Of a DNA stretch of 64,000 nt, positions 63,053 to 64,000 are shown in pieces. The DNA comes from Agromyces sp. Marseille-P2726. Its GTDB lineage: Bacteria; Actinomycetota; Actinomycetes; Actinomycetales; Microbacteriaceae. Each line of letters opens with the position of its first letter. The stretch's first letter is position 1. A model generated the notes under the pieces. The model was not told the origin of the DNA. It made no database searches and worked only from the letters and a program-made list of their open reading frames with translations. The DNA is taken from positions 434,001 through 498,000 of the forward strand of contig NZ_CADDWM010000014.1 of assembly GCF_902809835.1 (NCBI RefSeq), in the 5' to 3' direction. The position numbers and the translations under genes are program-made.

Positions 63053-64000
63053 ATGAGACGCACGACGATCGCCCTGCTGGCCGCCCTCGAGGCATCCATT
63101 GCAGCGCTCATCGGACTCGGCCTGATCGTCGTGCCCCTCATGCTGCTGTGGGCCATGCACTTCGAACTCGCGCTCGGTGGCGACGTGCTGCTCCGGGCCG
63201 CGGCCGACGTGTGGCTGCTCGGCCATGGTGTCGATCTCATGGTGCAGGTCGATCCCGTCACCGCCGGCCGCATCGGCCTGCCCCGAGCCGGGGACCCGTT
63301 CCCCATCACCATCGCCCTGCTCGGGTTCGCACTCATCACCGCAGCCTTCGGATGGCGCATCGGACGCCGCTCCGCCGCCGGCGGCCACTCGTTCACGGGC
63401 GTCGTCGCCGCGATCGCGCTCTACGCGGCGATCGGCGCCGCGCTCGCGCTCGCCGCGGGCGCCGATGCCGCGCGTGCCGAGGTGTGGCAGGGTGCCGCGC
63501 TCCCGGCGTTCGTGATCGGGCTGGGCGCCGTCGTGGGCGCAACCGCCGATTCCCTGCGGACCGAGTCGTCGACGGATGCCGCGACCAGCCACGTGCGCCG
63601 TTGGCTCGTGCGCATTCCCGCCTCACTGCGCTGGTGCCTGGCCGCCGCGGCGAGGGTCGGCGCGGGCGCGGCCCTCGGCGTGCTCGGGCTCGCCGCCGTG
63701 CTCGTGGCGGTGCTGGTCGCGCCCGACTACGCGACGATCGCGGGCCTGTACCAGACGCTCGATGCCGGGATCGACGGAGGGATCGCGCTCACGGTGGCCG
63801 AAGTGGCGCTGCTGCCGAACATCGTCGTGTGGGCCGCGTCGTGGCTCCTCGGGCCCGGATTCGCGATCGGCTCCGACACGCTGGTCTCGACCGGTGGAAC
63901 CCTGCTCGGACCGGTGCCGGGCATCCCGATCCTGGGTGCCCTTCCCACCGGGGCACCGGCCCTCGGCGCGCTCTGGCTCATCGCGCCCGTCCTGCTCGGG
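63053..64000 (+). CDS. DUF6350-type membrane protein, 5' part (cut by window edge)
   Basis: The frame is open from ATG 63053 (MRRTTIALLAALEASIAALIG) to the end of the window with no stop: 316 codons visible. It has repeated hydrophobic segments, a typical loop around GRIGLPRAGDPFPIT and several Gly/Ala-rich helices. The position downstream of sucCD and the pattern match the DUF6350 family of actinobacteria, which often precede purN/purH. Function unknown. Confidence 0.75.
   Translation, partial: MRRTTIALLAALEASIAALIGLGLIVVPLMLLWAMHFELALGGDVLLRAAADVWLLGHGVDLMVQVDPVTAGRIGLPRAGDPFPITIALLGFALITAAFGWRIGRRSAAGGHSFTGVVAAIALYAAIGAALALAAGADAARAEVWQGAALPAFVIGLGAVVGATADSLRTESSTDAATSHVRRWLVRIPASLRWCLAAAARVGAGAALGVLGLAAVLVAVLVAPDYATIAGLYQTLDAGIDGGIALTVAEVALLPNIVVWAASWLLGPGFAIGSDTLVSTGGTLLGPVPGIPILGALPTGAPALGALWLIAPVLLG

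Overview
The window is GC-rich actinobacterial chromosome (roughly 70% G+C by eye). The gene set and order point to Micrococcales, most likely Microbacteriaceae. The supporting signs are a ribosomal cluster lacking rpsN after rplE and rpsD before rpoA, tails on several ribosomal proteins, the DUF3817-guaA pair, a sucCD-DUF6350 neighbourhood, and dispersed intergenic palindromes of the TCGAGTAGC...GTATCGAGA type. Almost all of it is core chromosome. I see no prophage, insertion sequence, CRISPR array, tRNA or rRNA.

Layout. 1-6237 is the 3' part of the spc operon: rplE (cut by the window edge), rpsH, rplF, rplR, rpsE, rpmD, rplO, secY, adk, map. 6283-14100 is a mannitol phosphotransferase cluster (mtlR, a small EIIB, ptsH, ptsI, mtlA, mtlF, mtlD) sitting between map and infA. 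14307-19673 resumes the translation genes: infA, rpmJ, rpsM, rpsK, rpoA, rplQ, truA, rplM, rpsI. 19689-28385 holds cell-wall precursor, cofactor and t6A-tRNA genes: glmM, coaA, glmS, acpS, alr, tsaE, tsaB, rimI, tsaD. 28530-30060 has three consecutive small DUF4190-like membrane proteins, the middle one frameshifted. A THUMP-like methyltransferase, groES and a RarD-type permease follow. 33026-38740 is a branched-chain amino-acid type ABC system: a lipoprotein on the plus strand converges on livH-livM-livG-livF on the minus strand. 38966-51137 contains guaB, a MalY/PatB aminotransferase, an ABC-F ATPase, a GuaB3-type paralogue, glpD, a KhtT-like regulator, SURF1, an HtrA-like protease, a DUF3817 protein and guaA. 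51370-64000 holds membrane proteins of unknown function, a YccA/Bax-inhibitor protein, a glycerophosphodiester phosphodiesterase, pcrA, DUF72, a VIT1/CCC1 transporter, sucC-sucD and the start of a DUF6350 gene.

How the genes work together. The ribosomal, secretion and RNA-polymerase genes form the growth-rate core. glmM and glmS feed UDP-GlcNAc synthesis, alr supplies D-alanine and tsaBDE with rimI modify tRNA and ribosomal protein. guaB and guaA make GMP. The mtl cluster carries its own HPr and Enzyme I, so it looks like a self-sufficient mannitol uptake unit.

The most interesting structure lies between and across genes. There is a recurrent TAGNNT -10 box exactly 6-7 nt ahead of start codons (leaderless transcription), a strongly over-represented 9-mer GGATGCCGC/GCGGCATCC, the dispersed palindromes, a tandemly multiplied terminator, an 18-bp in-frame minisatellite at the start of guaA, a LivH permease with an added exported beta domain, a GuaB3 paralogue lacking the catalytic cysteine, and twin CIRCE-type operators on groES. 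I found no wholly new multi-gene system. The split EIIB arrangement at mtlR and the LivH fusion are the best candidates for undescribed biology.
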